From positions 5,001-69,000 of the forward strand of contig NZ_JACIVH010000066.1 in the NCBI RefSeq assembly GCF_014145615.1: 64,000 nt of DNA. Direction: 5' to 3'. Every line of letters starts with the position of its first letter. Within the stretch, counting starts at the first letter, position 1. Source of the stretch: Limosilactobacillus balticus. GTDB taxonomy: Bacteria; Bacillota; Bacilli; Lactobacillales; Lactobacillaceae. This document shows positions 43,504-54,528 of the stretch, piece by piece. The translations under genes were made by a program, and so were the position numbers. The notes beneath the pieces are model-generated. The model did no database searches and had not been told where the DNA came from. It saw nothing but the letters and a program-made list of their open reading frames with translations.

Positions 43504-44445
43504 ATGGTGGAAAACCTCGCGATTGTAGACCTCGGCTCAAACTCGGCCCGAATGGCAATAACGGAAATTGCTCCAGATGGACGATTTCGTGAAATTCGAC
43601 GTGTAAAAGAAAATACACGTTTATCTGAGGGAATGGGACGAGAAAAAATGTTACAAGAGAGTGCAATTGAACGAACGATTGCGGCTCTAAAACGATTTAA
43701 AAAAATCTACCAAGAGATTCCTAATATTAAGGTTCGTGCGATTACAACTGCTGCAGTTCGGCAGGCCCGAAATCGCCAAGAGTTTTTGAATCGTGTCCAA
43801 CAGGAAGTTGGTATTCATCTACAAGTTTTATCTGGTAAAAAAGAAGCCTATTATGATTACTTAGGCGTTGTTCGGACATTGCGACTTAACCACTGTTTAA
43901 TTCTAGATGTTGGTGGAGCAAGTTGTGAATTGATATTAGTGCAGCAGCGAAAAGCGCGTAACTTGATTTCGATTCCGGTAGGAGCTGTTAATTTATCAGA
44001 GCAATACCACTTAAATGGTTATGTTCGTTCAGCTGACCTTTTTCGTGCTCAGGTAGCGATGAATGAACGATTGACAAAAATTCCATGGTTACGTTATGCG
44101 ACACGTGTGCCGATTGTTTTATTAGGTGGTGCGAACCGGACTTTAGCACGGATGACTCAATCCTATCATCACCGTCATCGCCGAAATGGTTCGATTCATG
44201 GATATCAGCTTTCTTCACGAGTAGTATTTGCTACTTATCGTGAATTGCTAAATCGTAATTTAGCCCAGCGTAAACGTATGACTGGTCTAGAACCAGAACG
44301 CGCAGACATTATCATTGGCGGAATGCTGCCTCTTGTAACCCTTTTGCAACGCAATAGTGATGGTCGGGTTATTTTTTCAGAGAGTGGTGTTCGTGAAGGA
44401 ATTATCACTGAATATGTAAATCAAAGGAAGCGACACCATGACTGA
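43504..44445 (+). CDS. ppx: Exopolyphosphatase (Ppx/GppA family)
   Basis: 313 residues from ATG 43504, directly behind GGAGGTG. The actin-like phosphate loop is IVDLGSNSARMAI and the second motif ILDVGGASCELILV. It is the short form without the C-terminal HD domain. It degrades polyphosphate or pppGpp. The stop overlaps mvaA by 8 bases. No polyphosphate kinase gene is in the window. Confidence 0.9.
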   Translation: MVENLAIVDLGSNSARMAITEIAPDGRFREIRRVKENTRLSEGMGREKMLQESAIERTIAALKRFKKIYQEIPNIKVRAITTAAVRQARNRQEFLNRVQQEVGIHLQVLSGKKEAYYDYLGVVRTLRLNHCLILDVGGASCELILVQQRKARNLISIPVGAVNLSEQYHLNGYVRSADLFRAQVAMNERLTKIPWLRYATRVPIVLLGGANRTLARMTQSYHHRHRRNGSIHGYQLSSRVVFATYRELLNRNLAQRKRMTGLEPERADIIIGGMLPLVTLLQRNSDGRVIFSESGVREGIITEYVNQRKRHHD

Positions 44446-45700
44446 TTGGCAACACGGTTTTTATAAATTATCTGCCCATGATCGACGTCAACAATTGACA
44501 AAAGCTCGTCAACTATCCCCGCTAGAAGAGCAAGTATTAGCAAATACAAGTTCAGATTTAGGGGATGAGTTAGTCGAAAATTATATTACAGATTATTCTT
44601 TGCCTGAAGGAGTAGCCTTAAATATAACTGTAAATAATCGTCAGTATGTTGTACCAATGGTGGTTGAAGAGCCATCAGTCATTGCCGCTGCTAGCAATGG
44701 CGCGCATCGGGTAAGTAGGTCAGGAGGATTTACTGCCCCTCAGCAAGACCGGCAATTAGTGGGCCAAGTTGTTTTAGACGGCGTGACCGATAAAACAGCA
44801 GTTAAATCATGGCTCTTCGAACACCAAGATGCGATTTTAACAATCGCTAACCAGGCTCATCCCTCAATGCAGGCACGAGGCGGGGGTGCAAAGTCGATGA
44901 AAGTTCGCACTCCTGGTGACTTCATTAGCGTTGATTTAGGGATTGATGTTTGTCAGGCGATGGGAGCTAATAGTGTCAATACGATGGCAGAAGCGGTTGG
45001 AAAATGGTTAACGGATCAAGGCTTCCATGTTATTACCGCAATTTTAAGCAATCTTGCAACGCAGAGTTTGCAAACCGCTACCTGTAAAGTTGATTTTCGA
45101 TACTTAGCAACTCTGGAGATGGATGGTAAAGAGGTTGCTCAACGAATTGCCCGTCTTAGTGATCTTGCACAAGTTGATCCTTACCGAGCAGCTACCCATA
45201 ATAAGGGAATAATGAACGGAATCGATGCGGTCATGATCGCAAGTGGAAACGATTGGCGGGCGATTGAAAGCGGAGCACATGCCTATGCTGCTCGTGACGG
45301 ACAATATCGAGGGTTAAGTACTTGGGAAATTCAGGATGACTATTTGGTAGGAAAAATTGTTCTTCCTTTACCGGTCGGTGTAATTGGTGGTTCAATTGGT
45401 TTAAATAAGATGACAAAGATAAACTATCATATTAGTCAAATTAAAAGTGCCGAAGAATTAGCAGCAGTGACAGCAAGTATCGGATTAGCGCAAAATCTGG
45501 CTGCTTTACGAGCATTGACAACTACCGGGATTCAAGCTGGCCATATGAAACTCCAATACCGTTCGTTAGCGGCAAGCGTCGGCGCGACCCCAGCAGAAGT
45601 GCCATTAGTAGTAGCACGGTTAAAGCAACGCTCACATGTTGATCAAGCGCTTGCTAAGGAAATATTATCAACGATCAGAAAGGACCAAGTTAATGACTGA
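44438..45700 (+). CDS. mvaA: Class II hydroxymethylglutaryl-CoA reductase
   Basis: 420 residues. Motifs are MVVEEPSVIAAASNGA, the NAD(P) region around DLGIDVCQAMGANSVNTMAEA, GIMNGIDAVMIASGNDWRAIESGAHAYAA with catalytic Asp and Lys context, and a late His in GIQAGHMKL. It makes mevalonate for isoprenoids; lactobacilli use the mevalonate pathway, yet ispE of the alternative pathway is also present in this window. Embedded in an overlapping run ppx-mvaA-45693-sir2. Confidence 0.94.
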   Translation: MTDWQHGFYKLSAHDRRQQLTKARQLSPLEEQVLANTSSDLGDELVENYITDYSLPEGVALNITVNNRQYVVPMVVEEPSVIAAASNGAHRVSRSGGFTAPQQDRQLVGQVVLDGVTDKTAVKSWLFEHQDAILTIANQAHPSMQARGGGAKSMKVRTPGDFISVDLGIDVCQAMGANSVNTMAEAVGKWLTDQGFHVITAILSNLATQSLQTATCKVDFRYLATLEMDGKEVAQRIARLSDLAQVDPYRAATHNKGIMNGIDAVMIASGNDWRAIESGAHAYAARDGQYRGLSTWEIQDDYLVGKIVLPLPVGVIGGSIGLNKMTKINYHISQIKSAEELAAVTASIGLAQNLAALRALTTTGIQAGHMKLQYRSLAASVGATPAEVPLVVARLKQRSHVDQALAKEILSTIRKDQVND

Positions 45701-46652
45701 AGAGAGAATTACACTAAATAAAGAAAATCAAGCACTCCTTGATCAGGTTAATAGCCTATATCCTGAAGGTAGTGTCTTCGTTCAGTTTCATGGTGACAAG
45801 TCAGGATACGTTCGCCATGACCAAGCAACGCAGCAAACCATTCCTGGTGCCTTGGTTATAATTGTGACTGACTTGACTGCTCCCAATTACACTGCTTCAC
45901 ACGAATTATTGCACCTTTTGATGTTGTTAAAAGGTTTTCCGCAAATCTTTTTCCAACTATCTCTTGGGGATAAGGAACTTGATGAACAGATGATGATTAT
46001 GTCAACTGACTTGTATAATATCGCTATGCATCGAGTAGTTGTGGCAGAACAACGTAAGCATGGTTTTATTACTGATGAGATTGAAGAGCAGTATTTAAAG
46101 GGGATTGAACATACATTAACTCCGGAAAAAGAGGAAGATGATGAACGGACGTTACGGTTATTAACCCTTTTGGATGCTTTGGTCTTTTACGGTGACCACA
46201 TTTCAAAGTATGAAAAAACTTTAGAAGAAAAGTACCCGCTTGCACTGGCTGCGGCAAAAAAGATGTATGCCGAAATCACAAAGAAGCCAATTAAGTCACC
46301 ATTCGATATGCGCCGGTCAATTGTTAAGATTTATTCTTTATTTGATCAACAGATGCAGGAATGGGGCTTACCAGCCTTACATAATAACGAATACACAACC
46401 CTCTCACCGGTGCTAAGTGCTCGTCAATTGCGCTTAGAAATGCGCCAAGTGTTTGAAATCTATCACTCTGATATGAAAGAACGAGGGACAGATGAGCGCG
46501 CCTACGTTGGTCTTCGGCGGAGTGATGGACAAAATTCATTTACTCTTCCGGCACCAACTCAAAATGCGCCCGAAGCATTCAAGAAGATATATGATCAATC
46601 AGTGAAGGAATTTCTTGAACAGAATAGCATTCCATACATCGTAAGGAAGTGA
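45693..46652 (+). CDS. 'IpaB/EvcA family' protein with HExxH motif
   Basis: 319 residues from ATG 45693, which overlaps the mvaA stop (ATGACTGA). No catalytic family is assigned; database entries of this mvaA neighbour carry the label IpaB/EvcA. I see HELLH at residues 70-74 within a hydrophobic helix (TASHELLHLLMLL), the minimal zincin metal motif. A third ligand candidate cannot be fixed. It has no signal peptide, so it would act in the cytoplasm. Its retention next to mvaA and a sirtuin suggests a shared function. Confidence 0.75.
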   Translation: MTEERITLNKENQALLDQVNSLYPEGSVFVQFHGDKSGYVRHDQATQQTIPGALVIIVTDLTAPNYTASHELLHLLMLLKGFPQIFFQLSLGDKELDEQMMIMSTDLYNIAMHRVVVAEQRKHGFITDEIEEQYLKGIEHTLTPEKEEDDERTLRLLTLLDALVFYGDHISKYEKTLEEKYPLALAAAKKMYAEITKKPIKSPFDMRRSIVKIYSLFDQQMQEWGLPALHNNEYTTLSPVLSARQLRLEMRQVFEIYHSDMKERGTDERAYVGLRRSDGQNSFTLPAPTQNAPEAFKKIYDQSVKEFLEQNSIPYIVRK

Positions 46653-46657
46653 GTTAG

Positions 46658-47356
46658 ATGGATGCGACGATTCAAAAAACATTTGACGACGCAAAAAATA
46701 TTGTCTTTCTAACGGGAGCTGGTGTTTCAACCGCTTCTGGTATTCCTGATTTTAGGTCAGCAAACGGTTTATATACGCAGAATCAGAATGCTGAATATTA
46801 CTTAAGTCATCGTTATTTTGTTAGCGATCCAGAAGGCTTTTATGAATTTTGCAAGAAAAAGTTGTATTTTCCAGATGCAAAGCCCAATGTAATTCATCAA
46901 AAACAGGCAGCTTTGACACAACAGGATCGTGCGACTGTGATAACGCAAAATATTGATAACTTATATGAAGAAGCGGGAACGAAACACTTGATTGATTTTC
47001 ATGGGAATCTCTTCCACGTTTATTGCGAAAAGTGTCATGAAACAGTTCCGGTGAGTGAATATTTGAAGAGTCGCTTGCATCAAAAGGATAATGGTCCCTT
47101 GCGTCCAGATATTGTGCTATACGATGAAGGGATTAGGCAAGAAGATATTGTCAATTCTGTCAAGGCAATGCAACAAGCTGACTTAGTTGTGATTGTGGGG
47201 ACTTCAATGAAAGTATACCCATTTGCGGGCTTGTTAGATTATCGCAATCCCAATGCAAAGGTGATTGCGGTTAATCAGCAGTTATTGCAATTTCCCTTTG
47301 ATTTTCAAATGGTTCAAGACGATGCAACAAAATTCTTTGACGAATTAAAAGTATAA
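46658..47356 (+). CDS. Sir2-family NAD-dependent deacylase with a reduced zinc site
   Basis: 232 residues. NAD motifs are LTGAGVSTASGIPDFRS and TQNIDNL, the catalytic His lies in DFHGNL, and LRPDIVLYDEG and VGTSMKVYPFAGL follow. The zinc module has only the first Cys pair (CEKC). The second pair, normally about 20 residues later and just before G.LRP, is replaced by HQKDNG. The protein may lack zinc, or use other ligands. It starts five bases behind the HExxH gene. Confidence 0.85.
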   Translation: MDATIQKTFDDAKNIVFLTGAGVSTASGIPDFRSANGLYTQNQNAEYYLSHRYFVSDPEGFYEFCKKKLYFPDAKPNVIHQKQAALTQQDRATVITQNIDNLYEEAGTKHLIDFHGNLFHVYCEKCHETVPVSEYLKSRLHQKDNGPLRPDIVLYDEGIRQEDIVNSVKAMQQADLVVIVGTSMKVYPFAGLLDYRNPNAKVIAVNQQLLQFPFDFQMVQDDATKFFDELKV

Positions 47357-47400
47357 AAAAGAAGCTGCAGTTGTCTGAGGACAATTTCCAGCTTCTTTTT
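47355..47400. terminator. Terminator after sir2
   Basis: AAAAAAGAAGCTG pairs with CAGCTTCTTTTT. Confidence 0.8.
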
Positions 47401-47410
47401 GCTCCAGTGT

Positions 47411-47536
47411 CTATTCAAAGAAAACGACCTTCCCATCAACTTTGAATGGGAGTGCTACTAAACGAGAACCCTTCTTTTTAGTAGCATCCTTTTCTTGATA
47501 AAAAATGTGACGAATACCTTTGTTCTTTAGTAGCAT
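47411..47536 (-). CDS. Small basic protein (41 aa), unknown
   Basis: AAAGGAG precedes ATG 47536. The product begins MLLKNKGIRHIFYQEKDATK, is rich in Lys and ends VDGKVVFFE. There is no membrane helix and no recognised family. It has its own unit, convergent with sir2. Confidence 0.55.
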   Translation of the reverse strand: MLLKNKGIRHIFYQEKDATKKKGSRLVALPFKVDGKVVFFE

Positions 47537-47803
47537 TTCTGATCGCTCCTTTCGTATTGTTCACTTGTAAAATAACATGTTTTGAACGCTTTTCCTAGAG
47601 AAATAATGAAGTATGAGAAGCGCTTTCATTTTAAGGCGTGAGAATAATGCATAATCCGTTCGTATTTTACTATCAAAATGAATAAAAGTGATAAAAATGG
47701 GGATTGAGGTCCTTAAAAAATGAATATAGATTTATTTTGCAGTGTATAAGAATTTGCTAAGTAATTTGAGGCGGATTTTTAGGCATGAAAGGGAGGATTA
47801 AAG
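47537..47803. other. Intergenic region with a cre-like site
   Basis: No gene. GAGAAGCGCTTTCA at about 47615-47628 matches the CcpA consensus except for the first two bases. AGGGAGG before 47804 is the ribosome site of the DUF72 gene. Confidence 0.35.
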
Positions 47804-48652
47804 ATGAAAATAACAATGGGGATGACAACGTGGACAGAGCATCCAGTACTCATTCATGATGAACAACGCCCTGTAAGGCTTGATGAGTATGCTCAACATT
47901 TTCCGGTGGTTGAGGTTGATACTTTTTTCTACGCTTTACCTCAGATATCAACAATTCAAAACTGGCTTGCTACTGTTCCACCAACTTTTCAGTTTATCGT
48001 TAAGGCTAACCAGAAAATGACATTGCATCAGCGAAATCAAGAACGTGGCGAACTAGAACAGGTCTTTCAACAATACCGTCGGACAATCTCCCCCTTGGTA
48101 GCTGCTAGTCAATTAAAGACGATATTGTTTCAATTTCCTCCATATTTTGATGCAACTGTGCGTGACTTTTCCTACTTACGATTAATTCGAGAATGGTTAG
48201 GAAATCTGCCAATTGCAGTCGAATTTCGTAACCAAACTTGGTATAAGGAAGAAATTTTACCGTCAGTCTTAGATTTTTGTCGTGAACTCAATTTTACATT
48301 AGTGGCCGCTGATGAACCCCATAATACACCAACATCAGTACCATTTGTACTTGCAACAACTAATCCTGACTTAGCGATGTTGCGCCTTCATGGCCGTAAT
48401 CGAAAAGGATGGGAAAATCAAGGAAAAGAATGGCGGAAAACGCGGACTTTGTATCGATATTCGTCGGAAGAACTTCAATTCTTTAAAGAACAAATTGAGT
48501 CTTTAGAGCCGCAACCTAAAGAACTCTGTGTTATCTTCAACAATAACTCAGCTAAGGATGCAGCACCCAATGCATTGAGTCTGCAAAAAATGATGAATAT
48601 TGAATTCGAGGGGCTGGCACCTAAATCGCCAGAACAGCTTGATCTGTTTTAG
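47804..48652 (+). CDS. DUF72-family TIM-barrel protein
   Basis: 282 residues with DUF72 landmarks: MGMTTWTEHP at the N-terminus, VEVDTFFYALP, FQFIVKANQKMT, AVEFRNQTWY and the late YLRLHGRN-like motif (AMLRLHGRNRKGW). The family is common in lactobacilli and has no established biochemical function. It ends near metG, 77 bases upstream. Confidence 0.85.
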   Translation: MKITMGMTTWTEHPVLIHDEQRPVRLDEYAQHFPVVEVDTFFYALPQISTIQNWLATVPPTFQFIVKANQKMTLHQRNQERGELEQVFQQYRRTISPLVAASQLKTILFQFPPYFDATVRDFSYLRLIREWLGNLPIAVEFRNQTWYKEEILPSVLDFCRELNFTLVAADEPHNTPTSVPFVLATTNPDLAMLRLHGRNRKGWENQGKEWRKTRTLYRYSSEELQFFKEQIESLEPQPKELCVIFNNNSAKDAAPNALSLQKMMNIEFEGLAPKSPEQLDLF

Positions 48653-48714
48653 GATGGAGCAAGTCCTAATAAAATGCTATACTAAATGTTAAATCTTAAT
48701 TAGTAATATCTTAG

Positions 48715-50757
<2,043 letters not shown>

Positions 50758-50758
50758 A

Positions 50759-51568
50759 GTGAGCAATCATCAACACCAGCAGCTGGTTTATGATTCCCAT
50801 ACCCACCTAAATGACGATGCGTTTTATGATGATGTGCCTGCATTTATTAACCGTGCTGCTCATTATGGCGTGACGGAGATGAATATTGTTGGCTCTAATC
50901 AGCTGTTAAATACCCGTGCTTTAAAGTTGGGACACCAATATGATCACCTTCATCCAATTATTGGTTGGCATCCAGAAGATATTGCTAATTGGAATAACGA
51001 AACTAAAAAAGAGTTACGTCAACAATTAGCGGATCCCTTAGTCGTAGGGATTGGAGAGATTGGTTTAGATTATTATAATGATGAGCATTCTCCTCACAAG
51101 CGGCAACAAGAAATTTTTGCTGAACAGCTTGAATGGGCGCGAGAACTTAAATTACCGGTCTCAATTCACTGCCGGGATGCATTAGCTGATACGTATGATC
51201 TTTTGCGTAATGCTCACATCGATGAATTTGGTGGTGTTATGCATAGTTTTAACGGGACACCAGAATGGGCAGAGAAATTTATGGATCTCGGGATGATGAT
51301 TTCTTTTAGTGGTGTCGTAAGCTTCAAAAATGCGACAGAAGTCCATGAAGCCGCATTAGTTGTACCCTTGGAAAAGATGATGGTTGAAACAGACGCTCCT
51401 TACCTAACGCCACTCCCATATCGAGGAAAGCAAAATGAACCCGGTTTTACTAAATTTACGGTGGATGCAATTGCGGATTTAAAGCAAATTGATGCTGGTA
51501 AAGTGGCATATAAAACATTTACGAACGCCCACCGCTTATTTTTGGAAAATGAAGAAAGAGGCCTATGA
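50759..51568 (+). CDS. TatD-family metal-dependent deoxyribonuclease
   Basis: 269 residues from GTG 50759 (TTG 50750 is also in frame and overlaps metG). Metal ligands: YDSHTHLND, EIGLDYY, SIHCRDA, VMHSFNG and VETDAPYLTP. YabD-type DNase, 3'-5' exonuclease in homologues. Overlaps rnmV by 4 bases. Confidence 0.92.
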   Translation: MSNHQHQQLVYDSHTHLNDDAFYDDVPAFINRAAHYGVTEMNIVGSNQLLNTRALKLGHQYDHLHPIIGWHPEDIANWNNETKKELRQQLADPLVVGIGEIGLDYYNDEHSPHKRQQEIFAEQLEWARELKLPVSIHCRDALADTYDLLRNAHIDEFGGVMHSFNGTPEWAEKFMDLGMMISFSGVVSFKNATEVHEAALVVPLEKMMVETDAPYLTPLPYRGKQNEPGFTKFTVDAIADLKQIDAGKVAYKTFTNAHRLFLENEERGL

Positions 51569-52131
51569 TTAGAATAAAAGAAGTTATAGTTGTTGAAGGT
51601 AAAGATGATACTAAGCAAATTTTAAAAGCAGTTGATGCAGATACATACGAAACAAATGGATCTGCAATTTCAACAGCTGACTTGGCAAAGTTGAAAAAGT
51701 TACAAGCAAGCCGGGGCCTAATTGTTTTTACTGATCCGGACTTTAACGGTGAGCGGATTAGAAAAATAATCAGTGAAGCCATCCCTGGAGTTAAGCATGC
51801 TTTTATTAAACGCAAAGATGGTGTGCCAACTGAGGCTCACGGTAGCTTAGGAGTTGAGCATGCAATGCCAGCAGTTATAAAGTCAGCTTTAGAGCACCTT
51901 TATACCCAGGCAGCGACACCCCAGCAAGTCTTTACGCGCGAAGATTTGCAAAAATGGGGATTAACAGGTCAAGCAGATTCACGAAAACGGCGTGAAAAGT
52001 TAGGGCAATTACTTGGAATCGGCTATGGAAATGGAAAGCAATTGATTCACCGTCTAAATATGTTTCAAGTTGACCGCGCAACATTTGAACAAGCAATTAA
52101 GCAAATAAATCAGGAGGAAGATCATGAGTAA
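51565..52131 (+). CDS. rnmV: Ribonuclease M5
   Basis: 188 residues with a Toprim domain ([24 protein letters not shown]). It matures the 5S rRNA ends. It overlaps tatD and rsmA by a few bases. Confidence 0.94.
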   Translation: MIRIKEVIVVEGKDDTKQILKAVDADTYETNGSAISTADLAKLKKLQASRGLIVFTDPDFNGERIRKIISEAIPGVKHAFIKRKDGVPTEAHGSLGVEHAMPAVIKSALEHLYTQAATPQQVFTREDLQKWGLTGQADSRKRREKLGQLLGIGYGNGKQLIHRLNMFQVDRATFEQAIKQINQEEDHE

Positions 52132-53017
52132 TTCACCAGAAATTGGTAGTCGAACACGTACCCGCGCGATAATGGAAAAGTACGGGATCCGCACAAAGAA
52201 AAGTTTCGGTCAGAATTTCCTTACTGATTTGAATGTCTTAAAAAATATCGTTGAGGCGGCGGATATTACAGATAATGACAATGTAATTGAAATTGGTCCC
52301 GGTATTGGCGCTTTAACGGAGCAATTAGCACAAGCTGCAGGAGAAGTTTTAGCCTTAGAAATAGATCAGGATTTAATTCCGGTTCTAAAAGAAGTATTAT
52401 CACCATATGATAATGTAAAGGTGATTAATCAAGATGTCCTTCAAGCTAATTTGCCAGAATTAATCAAAAAGGAATTTAAAGATCCTAGTCGACCAATTAA
52501 GGTGGTTGCTAATCTTCCTTATTACATTACAAGTCCCATTTTAATGAATTTACTGGCTAGTCCTGTTGAGTGGGCAACAATCTGTGTAATGATGCAAAAG
52601 GAAGTTGCTCAGCGACTCACAGCTAAACCAGGAACTAAACAATATGGTGCTTTGACATTAGCGATGGAATACCAAATGCAAGCTAAAATTGCTTTTGATG
52701 TTTCACGGAAAGTATTTGTGCCGTCACCTAATGTTGATTCAGCAATTGTTGTATTAACGCCACGGACAAATCCGCTTCCAGTTCAGCCTTTTGATAAGCA
52801 AAAATTATTTGGTTTTATTCGGGGATGTTTTGCTCATCGTCGCAAGAGTCTTTGGAATAACTTGCAAAGTGTAATTGGTAAAGATCCAGCAGTAAAAGAG
52901 AAAATGACTGCTGTCTTAGCCCAGCTGGATATTTCACCGCAAATTCGTCCAGAAAAGCTAACCCTTGAACAATTTATTGAACTCGCGAATGCTCTTCATC
53001 AACAGAATCTCTTGTAA
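52124..53017 (+). CDS. rsmA: 16S rRNA dimethyladenosine transferase RsmA (KsgA)
   Basis: 297 residues: QNFLTD, AdoMet site [14 protein letters not shown], catalytic motif [10 protein letters not shown]-terminal helical domain with [12 protein letters not shown]. It methylates A1518 and A1519 of 16S rRNA. Confidence 0.96.
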   Translation: MSNSPEIGSRTRTRAIMEKYGIRTKKSFGQNFLTDLNVLKNIVEAADITDNDNVIEIGPGIGALTEQLAQAAGEVLALEIDQDLIPVLKEVLSPYDNVKVINQDVLQANLPELIKKEFKDPSRPIKVVANLPYYITSPILMNLLASPVEWATICVMMQKEVAQRLTAKPGTKQYGALTLAMEYQMQAKIAFDVSRKVFVPSPNVDSAIVVLTPRTNPLPVQPFDKQKLFGFIRGCFAHRRKSLWNNLQSVIGKDPAVKEKMTAVLAQLDISPQIRPEKLTLEQFIELANALHQQNLL

Positions 53018-53024
53018 AAGATGG

Positions 53025-53053
53025 TTGACCGTTATAAAACATTATGGTACAAT
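53025..53053 (+). promoter_or_regulatory. Promoter of veg
   Basis: TTGACC at 53025 and TACAAT at 53048, 17 bases apart, directly after rsmA. Confidence 0.75.
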
Positions 53054-53107
53054 TTTGCTTTTTGTGTAAAAAAAGAGTATGCTAGTCTACAGTGAGGTGA
53101 AGGAGTC

Positions 53108-53350
53108 GTGCCTAATAGCATTGTAGAAATTAAGAAGAAGCTAGATGAACGGATTGGCGAGCATGTTTTAGTAAAAGCGCAAGCTGGACGTAAACGTATT
53201 ACCACCCATCACGGTATTTTAAGTAAGACTTATCCTGCAGTATTTGTTATTCATTTGAATGATGAACAAGGAACATTGGATCGAGTTTCCTATAGTTATA
53301 CTGATTTGTTAACACGAAATATTTCAATTGCCTTCGATGAAGCAGAATAA
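53108..53350 (+). CDS. veg: Veg protein
   Basis: 80 residues beginning with GTG 53108 (GAAGGAG in front). The short Veg fold (VLVKAQAGRKRITTHHGIL, SYSYTDLLTRNI) and its place between rsmA and ispE match Firmicutes veg, a strongly expressed gene that promotes biofilm formation in Bacillus subtilis. Confidence 0.92.
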   Translation: MPNSIVEIKKKLDERIGEHVLVKAQAGRKRITTHHGILSKTYPAVFVIHLNDEQGTLDRVSYSYTDLLTRNISIAFDEAE

Positions 53351-53386
53351 GCTGATAAAAATTAAAATTCATATTTATAAAATAAT

Positions 53387-53441
53387 AAGAGTGAGTAAAA
53401 AATACCTTTCAACTGGAAGGCAGTTTTTACCCACTCCTTTT
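53387..53441 (+). terminator. Terminator after veg
   Basis: AAGAGTGAGTAAAAAA pairs with TTTTTACCCACTCCTTTT. Confidence 0.8.
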
Positions 53442-53537
53442 GCTTTAGGAATAGTTAGGAAACAGTAGTTGCATGGATTATAGTTCCGTTAGTATAATTT
53501 AACTAACTAAATTATTACAGATAAGGAGGGTTGCCGG

Positions 53538-54389
53538 ATGATAGTTACAGAAAAAGCACCAGCAAAATTGAATTTGAGTTTAGACACGCCGATGCGATAT
53601 TTTGATGGTTCTCCTCAATGGGATATGGTAATGGTTTCGGCAGACCTGGCTGATTATGTAACTGTTGAGACCCACCGACACCCGACAACAATTAAAGTTT
53701 ATACAAATAGTGGCTTTTTACCTAATGACCAACGTAATCTAGCATACCAAGCAGCTCATATTTTACGCAGTCGTTTTCATTGTAAAGATGGTGTTACAAT
53801 TCGGATTAAGAAGCAAATTCCAGTCGCGGCCGGATTAGGTGGTGGCTCTTCGGATGCAGCGGCAGTTTTGCGAGCGTTAAATAGTATTTGGCGGTTGGAC
53901 TTGAGTTTATCAGAGTTAGCAAAAATCGCATTAACAATTGATTCTGATGTTCCATATTGTATATACAACAAATTAGCTCACGTTACTGGGCATGGTGAAA
54001 AGATTGAATTATTACCATCACAGCCTCACTATTGGGCCGTGATTGCAAAGCAAAAGATTAGTGTCTCCACGCCGCAAATTTTACGGCAAATTAATTATGA
54101 AAGGCTTCATCATCTTAACAATGGAGCTTTACTGGCAAATCTAAAAAAAGAGGATTGGCAAGAAGCAACAAAATATATGGGAAATGTTTTAGAACCCTTA
54201 ACGATGAAGTTTTATCCAGAAATCGGTCGTCTAAAGAATAAGATGAAAGAATTGGGGGCTGATGTTGCACAGATGAGTGGGACGGGACCAACTGTCTTCG
54301 CAATCTGTCATACAGAATCGCGAGCAAAACGGATTCAAAATAGTATTCGCGGATTTTGTCGCGACGTTCATGTTGTAACTTTGCTCTGA
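53538..54389 (+). CDS. ispE: 4-diphosphocytidyl-2-C-methylerythritol kinase (IspE), GHMP family
   Basis: 283 residues: N-terminal APAKLNLSLD, the GHMP phosphate loop PVAAGLGGGSSDAAA and the C-terminal motif MSGTGPTVFAIC. In the methylerythritol phosphate pathway it phosphorylates CDP-methylerythritol. In lactobacilli with a mevalonate route the gene is an oddity often kept without the rest of the pathway. GGAGGG precedes the start. Confidence 0.92.
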   Translation: MIVTEKAPAKLNLSLDTPMRYFDGSPQWDMVMVSADLADYVTVETHRHPTTIKVYTNSGFLPNDQRNLAYQAAHILRSRFHCKDGVTIRIKKQIPVAAGLGGGSSDAAAVLRALNSIWRLDLSLSELAKIALTIDSDVPYCIYNKLAHVTGHGEKIELLPSQPHYWAVIAKQKISVSTPQILRQINYERLHHLNNGALLANLKKEDWQEATKYMGNVLEPLTMKFYPEIGRLKNKMKELGADVAQMSGTGPTVFAICHTESRAKRIQNSIRGFCRDVHVVTLL

Positions 54390-54397
54390 TTATATTT

Positions 54398-54449
54398 AAG
54401 GACAAGAGGATAGGAAGAAAAGGCTTTCTCTCTTGTCCTTTTTATTTTT
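54398..54449 (+). terminator. Terminator after ispE
   Basis: AAGGACAAGAG pairs with CTCTTGTCCTT, followed by T runs. Confidence 0.8.
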
Positions 54450-54453
54450 ATAG

Positions 54454-54482
54454 TTGCAATCCCGCATAAAGTTCGCTATTAT
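54454..54482 (+). promoter_or_regulatory. Promoter of the zinc ABC operon
   Basis: TTGCAA at 54454 and TATTAT at 54477 with 17 bases between; transcription would start near 54490, at the edge of the Zur box. Confidence 0.7.
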
Positions 54483-54494
54483 ATTCATTGTTCT

Positions 54495-54515
54495 AAATAG
54501 TAATGATTACGATTA
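54495..54515. promoter_or_regulatory. Zur box (Fur-family operator)
   Basis: Core GTAATGATTAC is a perfect palindrome with one central base. Flanks AAATA and GATTA agree with the Bacillus Zur box at all but two of 21 positions. It lies just after the predicted transcription start. Confidence 0.75.
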
Positions 54516-54528
54516 AAAGAGGGAAAGA

